64,000 nucleotides of DNA from Mycoplasmataceae bacterium (GTDB lineage Bacteria > Bacillota_I > Bacilli_A > Mycoplasmatales > Mycoplasmoidaceae): positions 1 to 64,000 of the forward strand of contig JAITDP010000007.1 of NCBI GenBank assembly GCA_031282505.1. The letters run 5' to 3'. How positions within the stretch are numbered: position 1 is the stretch's first letter; the number at the start of each line of letters is the position of its first letter. Below the pieces are notes generated by a model. It had not been told where the DNA came from, searched no databases, and saw nothing but the letters and a program-made list of their open reading frames with translations. Shown here one piece after another: positions 8,154 through 21,350 of this stretch. The translations under genes and the position numbers were made by a program.

Positions 8154-8978
8154 ATGCCAGAGCTTCCCGAGGTTATTACTGTCATTAAAGTTTTAAAGGA
8201 TGAAGACTTAATTGGGAAACATTTTGTTTCTGTTAATGTCTATAATTCAAAATTACTAAAGAATTCAACTCCTAAGTCATTGAATAATTTTTTAAAAAAT
8301 GAAACAGTCAAGGATATACAACATAAAGGGAAATACATAGTATTCACTTTGTCTAAAAACAAAATTTTAGTTATTCATTTGAGAATGGAAGGCAAGCTTT
8401 TTGTTGAACATAGCAATATAGAAGAAAAAAAGTATCTGTGTGTCAAATTTATACTGAATAATAACACCACATTAAGATTTTATGATAGTAGAATGTTTGG
8501 CACTATTCATATTTTTGATAATCTTGAAAAATACAATGATTCGTCTATCATTAAAAAAATCGCTATCGACCCGCTTGACAAAAATTTTACTACTATGTAT
8601 TTAATTAATGCCCTTAAAAATACTAACACATATATTAAAACCGCATTGATAGATCAAAGCAATGTAAGTGGCATTGGCAACATTTATGTTGATGAAATAC
8701 TTTTTGCTTCATTTGTAAGTCCTTTAAGGAGAGTTAAAAATGTAAAACCAAATGAATATATACTTATTACAAAAAATGCAAAAAAAATATTAAAAGACGC
8801 GATTGCATGTGGTGGAACCACAATTTCAACATTTGAAAGTTCTAATAATCATATTGGCTCTTATCAAAATAAATTGAAAATTCATGGAAAAAAAATATGC
8901 CCAATTTGCAAAAGAAAAACTGCGTTTACAAAAGTGAACGGACGTGGCACTACATATTGCAAATACTGCCAAAAATAA
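8154..8978 (+). CDS. mutM: Formamidopyrimidine-DNA glycosylase
   Basis: MutM (Fpg) removes oxidised purines such as 8-oxoguanine and nicks the abasic site. The 274-residue protein begins MPELPEV, where Pro2 (catalytic amine) and Glu3 become the active N-terminus after Met removal. The helix-two-turn-helix segment contains DQSNVSGIGNIYVDE. A C-terminal zinc finger has four cysteines in CPICK...CKYCQK. The gene starts 16 bases after ffh, with a TATACT box 6 bases upstream, so it may have its own promoter. Confidence 0.94.
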   Translation: MPELPEVITVIKVLKDEDLIGKHFVSVNVYNSKLLKNSTPKSLNNFLKNETVKDIQHKGKYIVFTLSKNKILVIHLRMEGKLFVEHSNIEEKKYLCVKFILNNNTTLRFYDSRMFGTIHIFDNLEKYNDSSIIKKIAIDPLDKNFTTMYLINALKNTNTYIKTALIDQSNVSGIGNIYVDEILFASFVSPLRRVKNVKPNEYILITKNAKKILKDAIACGGTTISTFESSNNHIGSYQNKLKIHGKKICPICKRKTAFTKVNGRGTTYCKYCQK

Positions 8979-9006
8979 AATATATAATTTTATATAGATA
9001 TATTCC

Positions 9007-10359
9007 ATGATTCGTGAACAGTTGTTTTTTTTAAAAAATATGATCGAAGAGTTACAAAAAAACAACTCATCACTTGCAAAGAAAGAAATATTAGCTAAAT
9101 ATTATTCTTCAAATCCACAATTGTTTACAAAATTAATGGACTATGTTTTGTCATACGAAAAAAGATATTGGATAAAAAGCACTAATGTATTAAAGTTGTG
9201 AGATAATTTCAATAAAAAATATAGTTTTAGGGATTCGGATGATCTATTTAATGTTTTAGATAAAATCGTTAATCGAGAAATTACTGGACATGACGCCATC
9301 AACTATGTAATAGATTTAATCAAGTTTCTTGACAAGGACTATACTTCAGCTATTTTTGCAATTATTGATAAAGATATGCATGCGAATGTAAGCGTTGCAC
9401 TTGTTAATTCAATTACAAATGGAGCAGTGAAAGAATTTAAAGTAGCTTTAGCAGAAAGAAATGAAAATGCCCCAGAAATACATAAAGTTGATTTTGCAGA
9501 CGGCAGTTGAATGATAAGTAGAAAACTAGATGGTGTTCGTGTTATTACAACATATGATAATGGAACAATTTTATTTAATAGTAGAACTGGTTTGCAATTT
9601 CAAACATTAGATAACTTATCAGACGATGCAAAGAAACTAATTGAAATATTAAGACAGAAAACAAATGAAGAATATGTTTTGGATGGTGAATGCTGTTTAT
9701 TTATCAATGATAATCAAGATGATTTTTCTGGAATTATGAAAGAAATAACAAAAAAGAATCATACAATTAAAAATCCTCGTTATGTAATTTTTGATGCAAT
9801 CAAACGAAAAGAATTTGATGCAGCTGTAGGTACTACACCTTTTAAATTGCGTATGAAATTATTAGAAGAGATTTTTTCTGAAAATAGTTTTACAAATATA
9901 GCGTTGATACCACATGCAGATTCTATAGATAAAGAAACTTATTTAGAATGATTGGAACAATCAAAAAAAGAAAATTGAGAAGGATTAATGCTTAGAGATG
10001 AAAACTCAGTTTATACAGGTAAACGTAGTTTTGACTTACAAAAAATTAAATCATTTTTTGATAATGAATATGTAGTTATTGGTATAGAAGAAGGAAAGAA
10101 AAAAATGTTAGTTAACGGAGTTATGCAAGAAACACAATGCGTTAAATCATTAGTTATTGAACACAAAGGAACACACATGAATGTTGGTTCTGGTTTAAGT
10201 GATGAAGAAAGAATTTTATGACTAAAAAACCCTGAACTAATTTTGAATAAAGTTATAACAGTTCAATATTTTGAAGAGTCAATAGATTCAAAAACAGGTT
10301 TGTTAAGTTTACGTTTTCCAACTCTTAAATTTGTTCACGGAAATAACCGCAATACATAG
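9007..10359 (+). CDS. ATP-dependent DNA ligase
   Basis: This 450-residue protein has the nucleotidyltransferase motifs of ATP-dependent DNA ligases: motif I KLDGVR with the lysine (residue 173) that takes the AMP, motif III in YVLDGE, motif IIIa in RYVIFDAI, motif IV in EGLMLRDEN and motif V in DLQKIK, then an OB-fold region. The first 160 residues look like the helical DNA-binding domain found in phage-type ligases. TGA codons at 9199, 9508, 9949, 9976 and 10219 are Trp. It is a different enzyme from the NAD-dependent LigA that bacteria use for replication, so it may serve repair or come from a phage. It is near mutM, which may hint at repair. Confidence 0.88.
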
Positions 10360-10376
10360 TATTGTAAATAACAAAA

Positions 10377-12725
10377 CTATTGCTTTATTTTTATATTATT
10401 AGCAGCAAAAATGCTAATTATTTCTTCAAGATTTTTATCAATAATATTTTTGGTTAAATTTTCTTGGTTTTTCATGAAGAATCTTAAAGTGTATGTAACT
10501 GTTCCATTGTTTTCAAAACGATCAATAAATTCTATGTTGTTTATAAAAGCAAGTTTTCTAACTTCTGAACATGGTTGTGCAAATGATATATTATCATAGA
10601 TAAAAGTTACATCTTTGATTATTGGCATCAAATTAGATATAGGCTGAAAAACATTAACTGATTCAGAGAAATTTTCATATAGGTCATTTCAATTTAAAGT
10701 AGCACAATATACTTTATCATTAATGTTGTATTCGCTTAATAATGTTTTTTTTAAGCATCCAATGTAACCAATAATTGCATTATTGTATTCAATAGATACA
10801 CATTCATTATTGTAAAAATTTTCATTTTCAGATAATTTATAATTAACTTTTGCATTTAATAAATTAACTATTTGTTCAATTATTCCTTTAAGACCATTAA
10901 TATTGTAAACAATTTGAGAGTGGTTGACGTTGTCAAGGTTATATTTTTCTGGAGATAATATAGTTAAGTTTTTAATGCCATCCTTGCCGTTTTGATAAAT
11001 CTTTTGTGTTTCAAAAATTGGATGAATGCTATTTTTATATTGAAGGTTGTATTTATAAACATTCAGCATAGATCCTATTAAATTATTTCTTAACATTTGG
11101 CGATTAATATTGTTAGAAGAAATGATTTCAACATTATCTTGATAATCAAAAACATTAAACTTGTTTAAATTATTTTTATTGGTTGTGTTATATGTTTTGA
11201 CTTCGTAAACAAAATTGTTAGATAAAATATTTCAGAAACGATTTATAAAATAATATTCTGTATATTTAGTTTCGCTGATTCCACTTGTATCAATTGACTC
11301 TGAAGGAATTGAATTAACATCAATTGTTTTAATGATCTCCTCAGCTAAATCTGGGTTAGTAGAAACATCGTTTCTTCAAGGTGGTGGTAATATTTTATCT
11401 CCATTTATTTTAAAACCAAGTGACTGTAAATGTTTTGTAATATCATTTTTTGAAAAATTAGTTCCCAATATTTCGTTGATCTTTTTTTCGTCGAACAATA
11501 TTGGTGAAACTTCATCTTCATGAATTTCTAAACGATAACATAAGTTATTGTTTGCGAATGTGTTTTGCAATAAAGATAATGCTAATAAAATTAGAAAATT
11601 GTTGTTTTTCTTAGAATTACGTTTAGCAGAATCAGTTTGTATATTGTGTTTAGATGCGGTATTACGAATGTTAACGAAATTAAAACCAGCCATTTCAATA
11701 TAAATAGTTTTACTATTAGAATTAATTCCGTGGTTACGATCTCCTAATATCCCTGCCAAACAAATGATTTTATCATTATTTTTAACTACAATATCATTAT
11801 TGTTTAGGATATATTTTTTATCATCAAACCCAGTGAATGTGTCACCATCTTTAGCGGTGTCAACAGAAAAATGAACATCATCTTCACTAAGTTGATATGC
11901 AGCAGTTGGAACATTGGTTAACAAAGTTATATAGTTTAAATCATCCAAAACATTATTCAATGGTTTAAAACCATTATTCATTAGTATTTGTTTGTTTTTT
12001 CAATCACTTTCACAAACAGAAATATTTTCAACTTTTGCAAGACCAAAACCTGTACAAATTTTGTCATTATATTTTATATCAGCGTTTAAATTTAAATTAG
12101 CTTTTGAAAAATCATAATTAGGATATGTAAAGTCTCAATTAAAGTAACCAGCTAGATCTTGACAAAAACTTAATACACCATTTATATCATTACGGTTAGC
12201 AAATGGAACTTCTATATCATAGATTGTGTCATCTAACCCTAAAAAACTTGAAACATTTGTATCACCAATTTCACCATCATCAAACAACATGATTCCTTGC
12301 GAATCTTGTGGAGAAATATATTTAGTGTTAAGTGGTGTTAGTTCGTAGTAGCCGCATAGCATTCCTTGTGAAACAACTCCTCGAACTTCTTTATATTCGA
12401 TTACACGACCATCGTGTAGTTTAGCACCTTCAAGTGCAACAACAACATTTTTGTTAGCTTCAACATTTTTAGCTCCACATACAATAACGTTAACATCGCC
12501 ATTATTATTAATTTGGACTTTACAAATATTAAGGTGGTCAGAATTTGGGTGTTTTTCAAAAGAAAGAATTCGACCGATTACTAAATTATTAACTTCAGGG
12601 TGTTTATAAATTGAATTAAGTGGTAATTCATTGCCAGTACTTCCGATGGCTTTCGATAATTCATTATCATTAATTTCGGAAAGTTTAGGTAAGAAACGTT
12701 CTAATAATTTACGAGAATATAACAT
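10377..12725 (-). CDS. pheT: Phenylalanine-tRNA ligase beta subunit
   Basis: The beta chain of the alpha2-beta2 enzyme that charges tRNA-Phe. The 782-residue frame includes several TGA-Trp codons. An N-terminal tRNA-binding OB domain is visible (about 40-150), followed by the B3/B4 editing and B5 regions, a catalytic-like domain and a C-terminal anticodon-binding FDX-ACB domain (about 695-782). The alpha subunit gene pheS is about 32 kb away, although the pair is usually one operon. TATAAT lies 7 bases before the start. It converges on the DNA ligase gene with a 17-base gap. Confidence 0.93.
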
Positions 12726-12732
12726 TTAGCAT

Positions 12733-12767
12733 ATTATAACTCATATGAGTTTATGCAAAATTATAAT
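12733..12767. promoter_or_regulatory. Divergent -10 boxes for pheT and the chorismate mutase gene
   Basis: Leftward TATAAT at 12733-12738 is 7 bases from the pheT ATG. Rightward TATAAT at 12762-12767 is 6 bases from an ATG at 12774. The second box decides the start of the chorismate mutase gene, because the upstream in-frame ATG at 12753 lies before it. Confidence 0.65.
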
Positions 12768-12773
12768 AAAAAC

Positions 12774-13040
12774 ATGTCAGATAAAACTCTTGAAAAATTA
12801 CGAAAAAAAATTGATAAATGTGACAAAAACATTTGTAAACAACTAGTTGATCGTTTTAGCGTTGTACAAAAAATTAAAGTATATAAAAAATTACATAATA
12901 TTGCAATATTAGATCCAAAAAGAGAGTCAGTTGTAAAATCAAAGGCTCGTAATTTGGTTGGCAAAAAAATGCCTACAAATTCTGTTGAAAATATTTTTAA
13001 TACAATTATGGATGAGACGAAAAAAGCTCAAAAAAAATAA
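12774..13040 (+). CDS. AroQ-type chorismate mutase (monofunctional)
   Basis: An 88-residue all-helical protein that aligns end to end with the chorismate mutase domain of E. coli PheA. Every active-site position is present with the right spacing: Arg10, Arg27, Lys38, Asp47, Arg50, Glu51, Thr82 (Ser in E. coli) and Gln86, matching E. coli Arg11, Arg28, Lys39, Asp48, Arg51, Glu52, Ser84 and Gln88. It would convert chorismate to prephenate. No other shikimate or aromatic amino-acid gene is in the window, and Mollicutes generally lack the pathway. The ATG at 12774 was preferred over 12753 because TATAAT lies 6 bases before it. Confidence 0.85.
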   Translation: MSDKTLEKLRKKIDKCDKNICKQLVDRFSVVQKIKVYKKLHNIAILDPKRESVVKSKARNLVGKKMPTNSVENIFNTIMDETKKAQKK

Positions 13041-13073
13041 AAAAAATGTTATGTGTTTTTTATTTGCATGATG

Positions 13074-13079
13074 TATAAT
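13074..13079 (+). promoter_or_regulatory. -10 box TATAAT
   Basis: Perfect TATAAT, 8 bases before the ATG at 13088. Confidence 0.7.
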
Positions 13080-13087
13080 ATCAATAT

Positions 13088-13324
13088 ATGGCAATTAAAA
13101 ATAATAAGACTTTTAAATACGTTGAAATTGACACACAAGAATTAGAACGTATTAAATTAGAACCTACTGAAAATATTAAGTTGGACGAAGTTGAACAAGG
13201 TTTTAGCAATGACAACTTTGATAAGCTTTCTACTAACGAATTACAATACCGTTTAAAATTTGTTAAGAACTTAACTAAAGCTCAAAAAAAAGAAATTAAG
13301 TCTATTTTAAAAGCAAGAAAATAA
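13088..13324 (+). CDS. Small charged protein of unknown function
   Basis: A 78-residue soluble protein without Cys or Trp. It has an N-terminal half rich in Glu, Asp and Thr, and a C-terminal helix-prone half rich in Lys and Gln (about 50-78) with the sequence TNELQYRLKFVKNLTKAQKK. It has its own -10 box and lies 15 bases upstream of atpE, where atpB would normally be. It has no membrane segment, so it is not subunit a or AtpI. I do not recognise it. Confidence 0.65.
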   Translation: MAIKNNKTFKYVEIDTQELERIKLEPTENIKLDEVEQGFSNDNFDKLSTNELQYRLKFVKNLTKAQKKEIKSILKARK

Positions 13325-13327
13325 ACT

Positions 13328-13333
13328 TATAAT
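13328..13333 (+). promoter_or_regulatory. -10 box TATAAT of the ATP synthase operon
   Basis: Perfect TATAAT, 6 bases before the atpE ATG. It begins just after the stop codon of the small upstream gene. Confidence 0.7.
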
Positions 13334-13339
13334 AAAAAA

Positions 13340-13621
13340 ATGATTAACACAGTAACACAAGCAATCCAAGAAGTATTAAATGCATCTAGTGACTCTGGTA
13401 CTAACATTGGTGTTGGAATTGGTGCTGGTATTTGTATGGTAGGTGCAATGGGTTGTGGTATTGGAGAAGGTATTGCAGCGTCTAAAGCTTGTGAAGCCGT
13501 TGCTAGAAATCCTGAAGCTGAAAACAAAATCCGAACTATGATGGTTATTGGTTGTGCTATTAGTGAAACATCTGGTATTTATGGCCTAATAATTGCATTA
13601 TTATTGATCTTTGTTGCATAG
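13340..13621 (+). CDS. atpE: ATP synthase subunit c
   Basis: The proteolipid that forms the rotating membrane ring of F1Fo ATP synthase. The 93-residue protein has two helices (about 22-50 and 66-92) joined by a polar loop with ARNPEAENK. The ion-binding glutamate is Glu76 in the second helix (AISETSGIYG). It has an N-terminal extension of about 18 residues. It is the first gene of the operon c-b-delta-alpha-gamma-beta-epsilon, and subunit a is not encoded beside it. Confidence 0.93.
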   Translation: MINTVTQAIQEVLNASSDSGTNIGVGIGAGICMVGAMGCGIGEGIAASKACEAVARNPEAENKIRTMMVIGCAISETSGIYGLIIALLLIFVA

Positions 13622-13647
13622 TAGCATTTTTTGTACTATTCTACTAT
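13618..13647 (+). promoter_or_regulatory. Stem-loop between atpE and atpF
   Basis: A 7-bp perfect stem (ATAGTAG with CTACTAT) with a 16-base loop starts at the atpE stop codon. A stem at this place could stabilise the atpE end of the mRNA, since subunit c is needed in many copies. That role is inference. Confidence 0.4.
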
Positions 13648-13677
13648 TTATAATTTTATCACATAATATTAATTAGT

Positions 13678-14286
13678 ATGCATTCACTTAAAATTCGTAA
13701 AGTTTTATCTTGGATTTGTCTTTTATCATGAATGGTTTATTTTTCTTTAATTTTATCTAGTTGTGTAGAAGAACAAGAAATTTACGATGCAATATTACCT
13801 AACTTCATAATCATATGCATTCATACTTTAGCAACAATAATTTTAATTATTCTTTCAATATGATTAGTATGAAATCCAACAAAAAAAATTATTTCAAAAA
13901 GAAGAGAATATATTGAAAAAAATCTTAATGATTCAGAGTCTAATAAAAAAGAATCAATTGCAAGATTGCTTGAAGCTGAAAACAAAAGAATGCAAGCTTA
14001 TGAGGAAGCACAATTAATAATTGATCGTGCTAAAAACGAAGCAAACTATGAAGGAGAATCAATTTTACAATTAGCTAATGATGATGCAAAAATGATTTAT
14101 AAAAATGCTAAACGTGATGCTAAATTATTAAAGCAAGAAATTATCAAAGATAATGATAAACGTATTAACGAAATTGCTTTAAGTGTTTGTAAAACAATAA
14201 TTAAAAAGCAAATTACAAAAAAAAATAACGATAGACTTATCAAAGATATTCTCAACAATTCTAAAAAAGATGGAGGGGTAGAATAA
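13678..14286 (+). CDS. atpF: ATP synthase subunit b, lipoprotein type
   Basis: Subunit b forms the outer stalk that ties Fo to F1. The 202-residue protein begins with a signal peptide ending LILSSC (Cys29), so it may be processed as a lipoprotein, as described for mycoplasma b subunits. A membrane helix follows at about 42-62, ending WNPTKK, then a long charged coiled coil to the end. TGA codons at 13729, 13861 and 13870 are Trp. Its stop codon overlaps the atpH ATG. Confidence 0.9.
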
Positions 14287-14813
14287 TGGATTTTGTTTCA
14301 AACTACGTTGAACTATTAATACAAAATACTAAATCATCAAGCACTTCTATTATTTCTAAAAAACTTAAAAGTTTTATTTCTGATATGTCATCAATTAATT
14401 TTGTTGATTTTTTAATGAACAAGTCAGTTAACAAAGAAGAAAAACATAAATTTATCAAATATGTTTGTGAAAAATATAAGATTGATGATTTTGTATATGT
14501 AATATATGCCATCATAGATTATGATCGAGCTGAATATTTATTTGAAATTTTTCAAAATTACTTATTAGCTGTTTCAAAAATTCAAGAACATGTATCTATT
14601 GCTATTTTCTCAGCATTTGAAATTTCAAAACCATGCATTGATGATATTGTGGAACTTGTTTCTAAACAAATAAATAAGAAAGTAAAATATAATTTTTATA
14701 TTGATAAAAGTTTAATCGGCGGTTTCGTTGTCAAGGGAGATAATTTTATTATTGACAAAAGTATCAGAAACTGTTTAGATGACGCTATTAATAAAGTAAA
14801 GGAGGACATGTAA
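14286..14813 (+). CDS. atpH: ATP synthase subunit delta
   Basis: The delta subunit sits on top of F1 and links it to the b stalk. The 175-residue protein has an N-terminal helical bundle and a C-terminal part with the family motif [19 protein letters not shown]. It overlaps atpF and atpA by one base each (TAATG), which indicates coupled translation. A GGAGGGG ribosome-binding site lies 8 bases before the start. Confidence 0.92.
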   Translation: MDFVSNYVELLIQNTKSSSTSIISKKLKSFISDMSSINFVDFLMNKSVNKEEKHKFIKYVCEKYKIDDFVYVIYAIIDYDRAEYLFEIFQNYLLAVSKIQEHVSIAIFSAFEISKPCIDDIVELVSKQINKKVKYNFYIDKSLIGGFVVKGDNFIIDKSIRNCLDDAINKVKEDM

Positions 14814-16323
14814 TGGTTAAGGATGATAAATTTATTAGTTTAATAAAAGCAAAAATTAAAAGTTATGAGTCTAAAATAAACTTCATAGAAGAAGGCAGAG
14901 TTATTTCTGTAAACGATGGAATTGTTATAGCAAGTGGATTAACTAATGTTATGTCAAACGAAATCGTTAAATTTGAAAATGGAACACTTGGTATTGCATT
15001 CAATCTTGAAGCAACACATGTTGGTATTGTGCTTTTAGGTAAATACGATGATATTCAAGAAGATTCACCTGTATATCGTACTAAAACAGTTGCCTCTATA
15101 TGTGTAGGCGATCATTTACTTGGAAGAGTAATTGACCCACTAGGCAAACCTTTGGATGACAAAGGAAAGATTACATCACATACATTTAAGCCAATTGAGC
15201 AATTAGCCCCTGGTGTTATGATGCGTAGCTCTGTTGATGTTCCACTAGAAACAGGTACTGTTATGATTGATACAATGTTTCCAATAGGACGAGGTCAACG
15301 TGAATTAATTATTGGTGATCGTCAAACTGGAAAAACATCTATTGCTATAGATGCTATTATCAATCAAAAGGGAAAAAACGTAAAATGTATATATGTTTCA
15401 ATTGGACAAAAAAACTCAACATTAGCCAGAATAATTAATACTTTAGAAAATGCAAAAGCATTAGAGTATACAACAATTGTCGTTGCTTCTGCAAGTGATT
15501 TAAGTGGTATTATCTACATTGCACCATATAGTGGTATTACAATTGCTGAAGAATGGGCAAAAAATGGTGAAGATGTATTAATTGTATTTGATGACTTAAC
15601 TAAGCATGCCTTTTCTTATCGTACAATGTCATTACTATTACATAGACCTAGTGGTCGTGAGGCATATCCCGGTGATATATTTTATCTGCATTCTCGTTTG
15701 CTTGAACGTGCATGTAAACTTAATAAGAAGAATGGGGGTGGTTCTATTACAGCGTTGCCAATTGTGGAAACTCAAAACAGTGATATTTCAACATATATAC
15801 CTACAAACATTATTTCAATAACTGATGGTCAACTTTTCTTACAAACAAGTTTGTTTAACATCGGACAAAAGCCAGCAATAGATGTAGGTTTAAGTGTTAG
15901 TCGTATTGGTTCTGCTGCGCAAAATCAAGTAATTAAAACATTATCCAAATCAATTAAAATTTATTTAAGTGAATATTATGATGTTTCATCATTTGCCCAA
16001 TTTGGAACCGATCTTGATGAAAACACTGTAGCAATCATTGAAAATGGTAAAAGCATTGTTGAGTTATTAAAGCAAAAAAATCTTGCTCCGGTTTCTTGAA
16101 TTAACCAAGCTATGATTTTGTTTTTAATCAACTCAAAATTAATAAGCAAAATTGAAATTAATTCTATTAAAGAATTTGAACACTTCTATTTAGAAAAAAT
16201 GAAATTAACAAAAGTTTATAAAACAATTCTTCAAAAAGTAAAAATTGATGATGCTATATATGCAGAGTTAAAAGAAATAACTGAAGACTTAATTGAAAAA
16301 TTCAAAAAGGGTGGTAAAGCATA

Positions 16324-16324
<1 letters not shown>
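14813..16324 (+). CDS. atpA: ATP synthase subunit alpha
   Basis: The regulatory nucleotide-binding subunit of F1. The 503-residue protein has the P loop GDRQTGKT in the usual [20 protein letters not shown] setting, and the alpha signature [17 protein letters not shown]. One TGA at 16097 is Trp. A strong AAAGGAGG ribosome-binding site precedes the ATG, and start and stop overlap atpH and atpG by one base. Confidence 0.95.
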
Positions 16325-18883
<2,559 letters not shown>

Positions 18884-18887
<4 letters not shown>

Positions 18888-19774
18888 TTTTTCTTACTTT
18901 TAACAAGCAATACTAGTGCAGTATAATTAGGACCAGTGTGAGCAATAATTACGGATGGCAATGATGCGTGCTCTACTTTTACATTTTTATTAATTTTTGA
19001 AATAATTTTATTTTCAATAAGATCTACATATAGGTTAGTATCAAAGTTTTTATCTTTTACTGAACTAGTCAAGATACCAACTTTTTCAACTTTTGAATAA
19101 TCAAAGTTAGGAATGATTAGATCAAAGTAATCATTAATTAATGATGGCAATTTATTATTAGACAAGGCTTTGCTTCTAAAACTCACACCATCACGATCAA
19201 ATGATGCCAACGCTTTTATTTTAAGCAATGAAGCGACAATACCTTTGGTTTTACCAATTCTTCCGCCTTTAATTAAAAATGATAAATCAGGAACAATAAG
19301 TGCTGCACCAACATTATCTCGATATTTATTAACTACATTGGTGATGGTTTTTAATGTAAGTTTTTTTTGCTTTTTTAATTCTATTAATTCACTGCATTCT
19401 CATTTTGCCATTAATGTAACCATGTAATGAGGAACAATTATTACATTATCAAATTCTTTAGAAATTAATGTAACAGTATTGTTTTGTCCAGGACTTAAAG
19501 TCATGGGAATTAGAAACACATAAATTGTTTCATATTTTTTAGATAACTTTGTTAAAATTTTTAACACATCGTCAGGTTGGGAAGAAGATGTTTTAAATTG
19601 GTGACCCTTTATTAAAGCACGTTCAATTTTGCTTGTTGTAATATTGACTCCATCAAAATATTGTTTTGAACTTGTGCAATCCTGTACCATTAATGGCAAA
19701 ACATAAGTATCTGGAAATTCACCTTCTTTGATACTAGATGATGAATCATACAAAAAACAAACCGGTTTCTTCAT
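18884..19774 (-). CDS. DegV family fatty-acid-binding protein
   Basis: DegV (FakB-like) proteins bind a fatty acid and in Firmicutes present it to the kinase FakA for use in phospholipids. The 296-residue protein has the N-terminal FLYDSSSS motif, the KTSSSQPDDV segment and PMTLSPGQNNT that line the head-group site, and a LSFLIKGGRIGK motif. One TGA is Trp. It converges on atpC with a 4-base overlap and is divergent from the permease genes. Confidence 0.88.
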
Positions 19775-19838
19775 AAAAATTGTGATTAGTTTTATTATAT
19801 GGTCAACATTATAATATATTCTATATTAATTTAATAGT

Positions 19839-21350
19839 ATGGGAAACAAAATTGTTAAAAAAAATGTTACCTTTCTTTCAGTGATGCTTTTGACCATCGG
19901 TTCAACTGTTGGTGCTGGTATTTTTTTCAAGAATAGCGAGATTGCAAGTAACACTGGAAGCTTTGCATTCTCTATACTTGCATGAGTTATATCCGCATTT
20001 GCAATATTGTGCATAGCACTAACACTAGGTGATTTAATTAAAAACGCTAAACACAATCATTTAGGTTATATAGGATGAATAAAAACTTTTTGTGGAACAA
20101 GACTGTATAAAGGATTTAGAAATTTTATGTGTTATGTATTTTTGCCTACAAACGCATTTTTAATTTCATTTTATGCCTTAATGTCTTTACAAGATGCTCT
20201 TAGTATTTTCTTTGAAAACAAAATAGTTTTGCCTTGATATATCGTTATCATTATTGCATTTGTATTTTTTACATATTTTCAAATCTCAGCGGTTGCAAAC
20301 AAACGAATTGGTATTATTAATAATAACACATTAACTTTTATTAAATTTATTCCTATTCTTTTTGTAATCATTGGTGGAATAACTATTTATGGAATCACTG
20401 GACATATTGCAATTGATCAAAAAACCGATGTTGCAATTCAAGCTGCATCTAATTCACCAGTAAAGTTATTAAATAAACTTCCATATTTTGGAGTGATTGC
20501 GTCTGTCCCTGCAATCTTCTTTGCTTTTGATGGTTTTTATTCAACAGCTGGTTTATTTGAAGATATGAATGACCCTAAAAAGTTTTCTAAAGCTCTTTCC
20601 ATAGGAATAGTGATCATTGCTTTTGTCTATGTTTTAATTTCTTTGGGTGTTATGGTTAGTTCAGATGATGGAACGGTTATTGGCTTTGTTAGTAACTTTG
20701 ACAAAACAATGCCTGGAAAAATTGTTGGGTTCATTATAATGTTTGCAATTTTTTTATCTGTTTTATCTATTTTGAATGGGTATGCAATTTATTCAGGAGA
20801 GTTTTTATTTTCTTTAATCAAAAATAATGAGTTTATTTTTTCAAAATATATTCAAAAGAAAATTAACTTATTTGATAGCAAAAAACTTTCATTATTTATA
20901 TATGGTATATTCTTTGTAATATTTGTTTTGTGTTGTACTATTGGTGTATTTTATTTTAAAGATGTTTATCAAGGTGCATATTATGATGATCAAACTTGTG
21001 GAATTTATCAATTGTGTGATTTACTTAGTAATTGAACAGCATTAATTAGTTTCTTTGGAATTGGATTAAGTTTGCTTGGCTTCATGATTAAAAAATATAA
21101 GTCTTCAATTGCTTTTAAAATATATGCAACTATTGCAATAGTTATGATTGGAATCAGTACAATTTACGAATTGACTAACACGTTTTATTATTTGTCATCT
21201 TGCATTACTTTTCAAGAAAATAATCGTTCTGTTAGTTTGGATGTATATTTAATTCCTATTATTTTAAAATGTGTAACTCTGTTAGCTTTCGTATTGATTA
21301 TTATTGGACCATTTTTAACAATTAATAAAAAATGAAAAACAAAAAAATAA
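19839..21350 (+). CDS. Amino-acid permease, APC superfamily, tandem copy 1
   Basis: A 503-residue integral membrane protein with about 12 hydrophobic segments. The first helix carries the family signature TIGSTVGAGIFFKN, and a later SVPAIFFAFDGFYS segment matches the sixth-helix region of APC transporters. Several TGA codons are Trp. The substrate cannot be told from sequence. It is a close paralogue of the next gene, which starts 19 bases before this stop codon in another frame, so the two are translated from one mRNA. Confidence 0.88.

Noticed and set aside
12753-12773. Upstream ATG giving a 95-residue chorismate mutase
   Set aside because: It lies before the TATAAT at 12762-12767, which would exclude it from the mRNA; the extra residues also precede the family's start.
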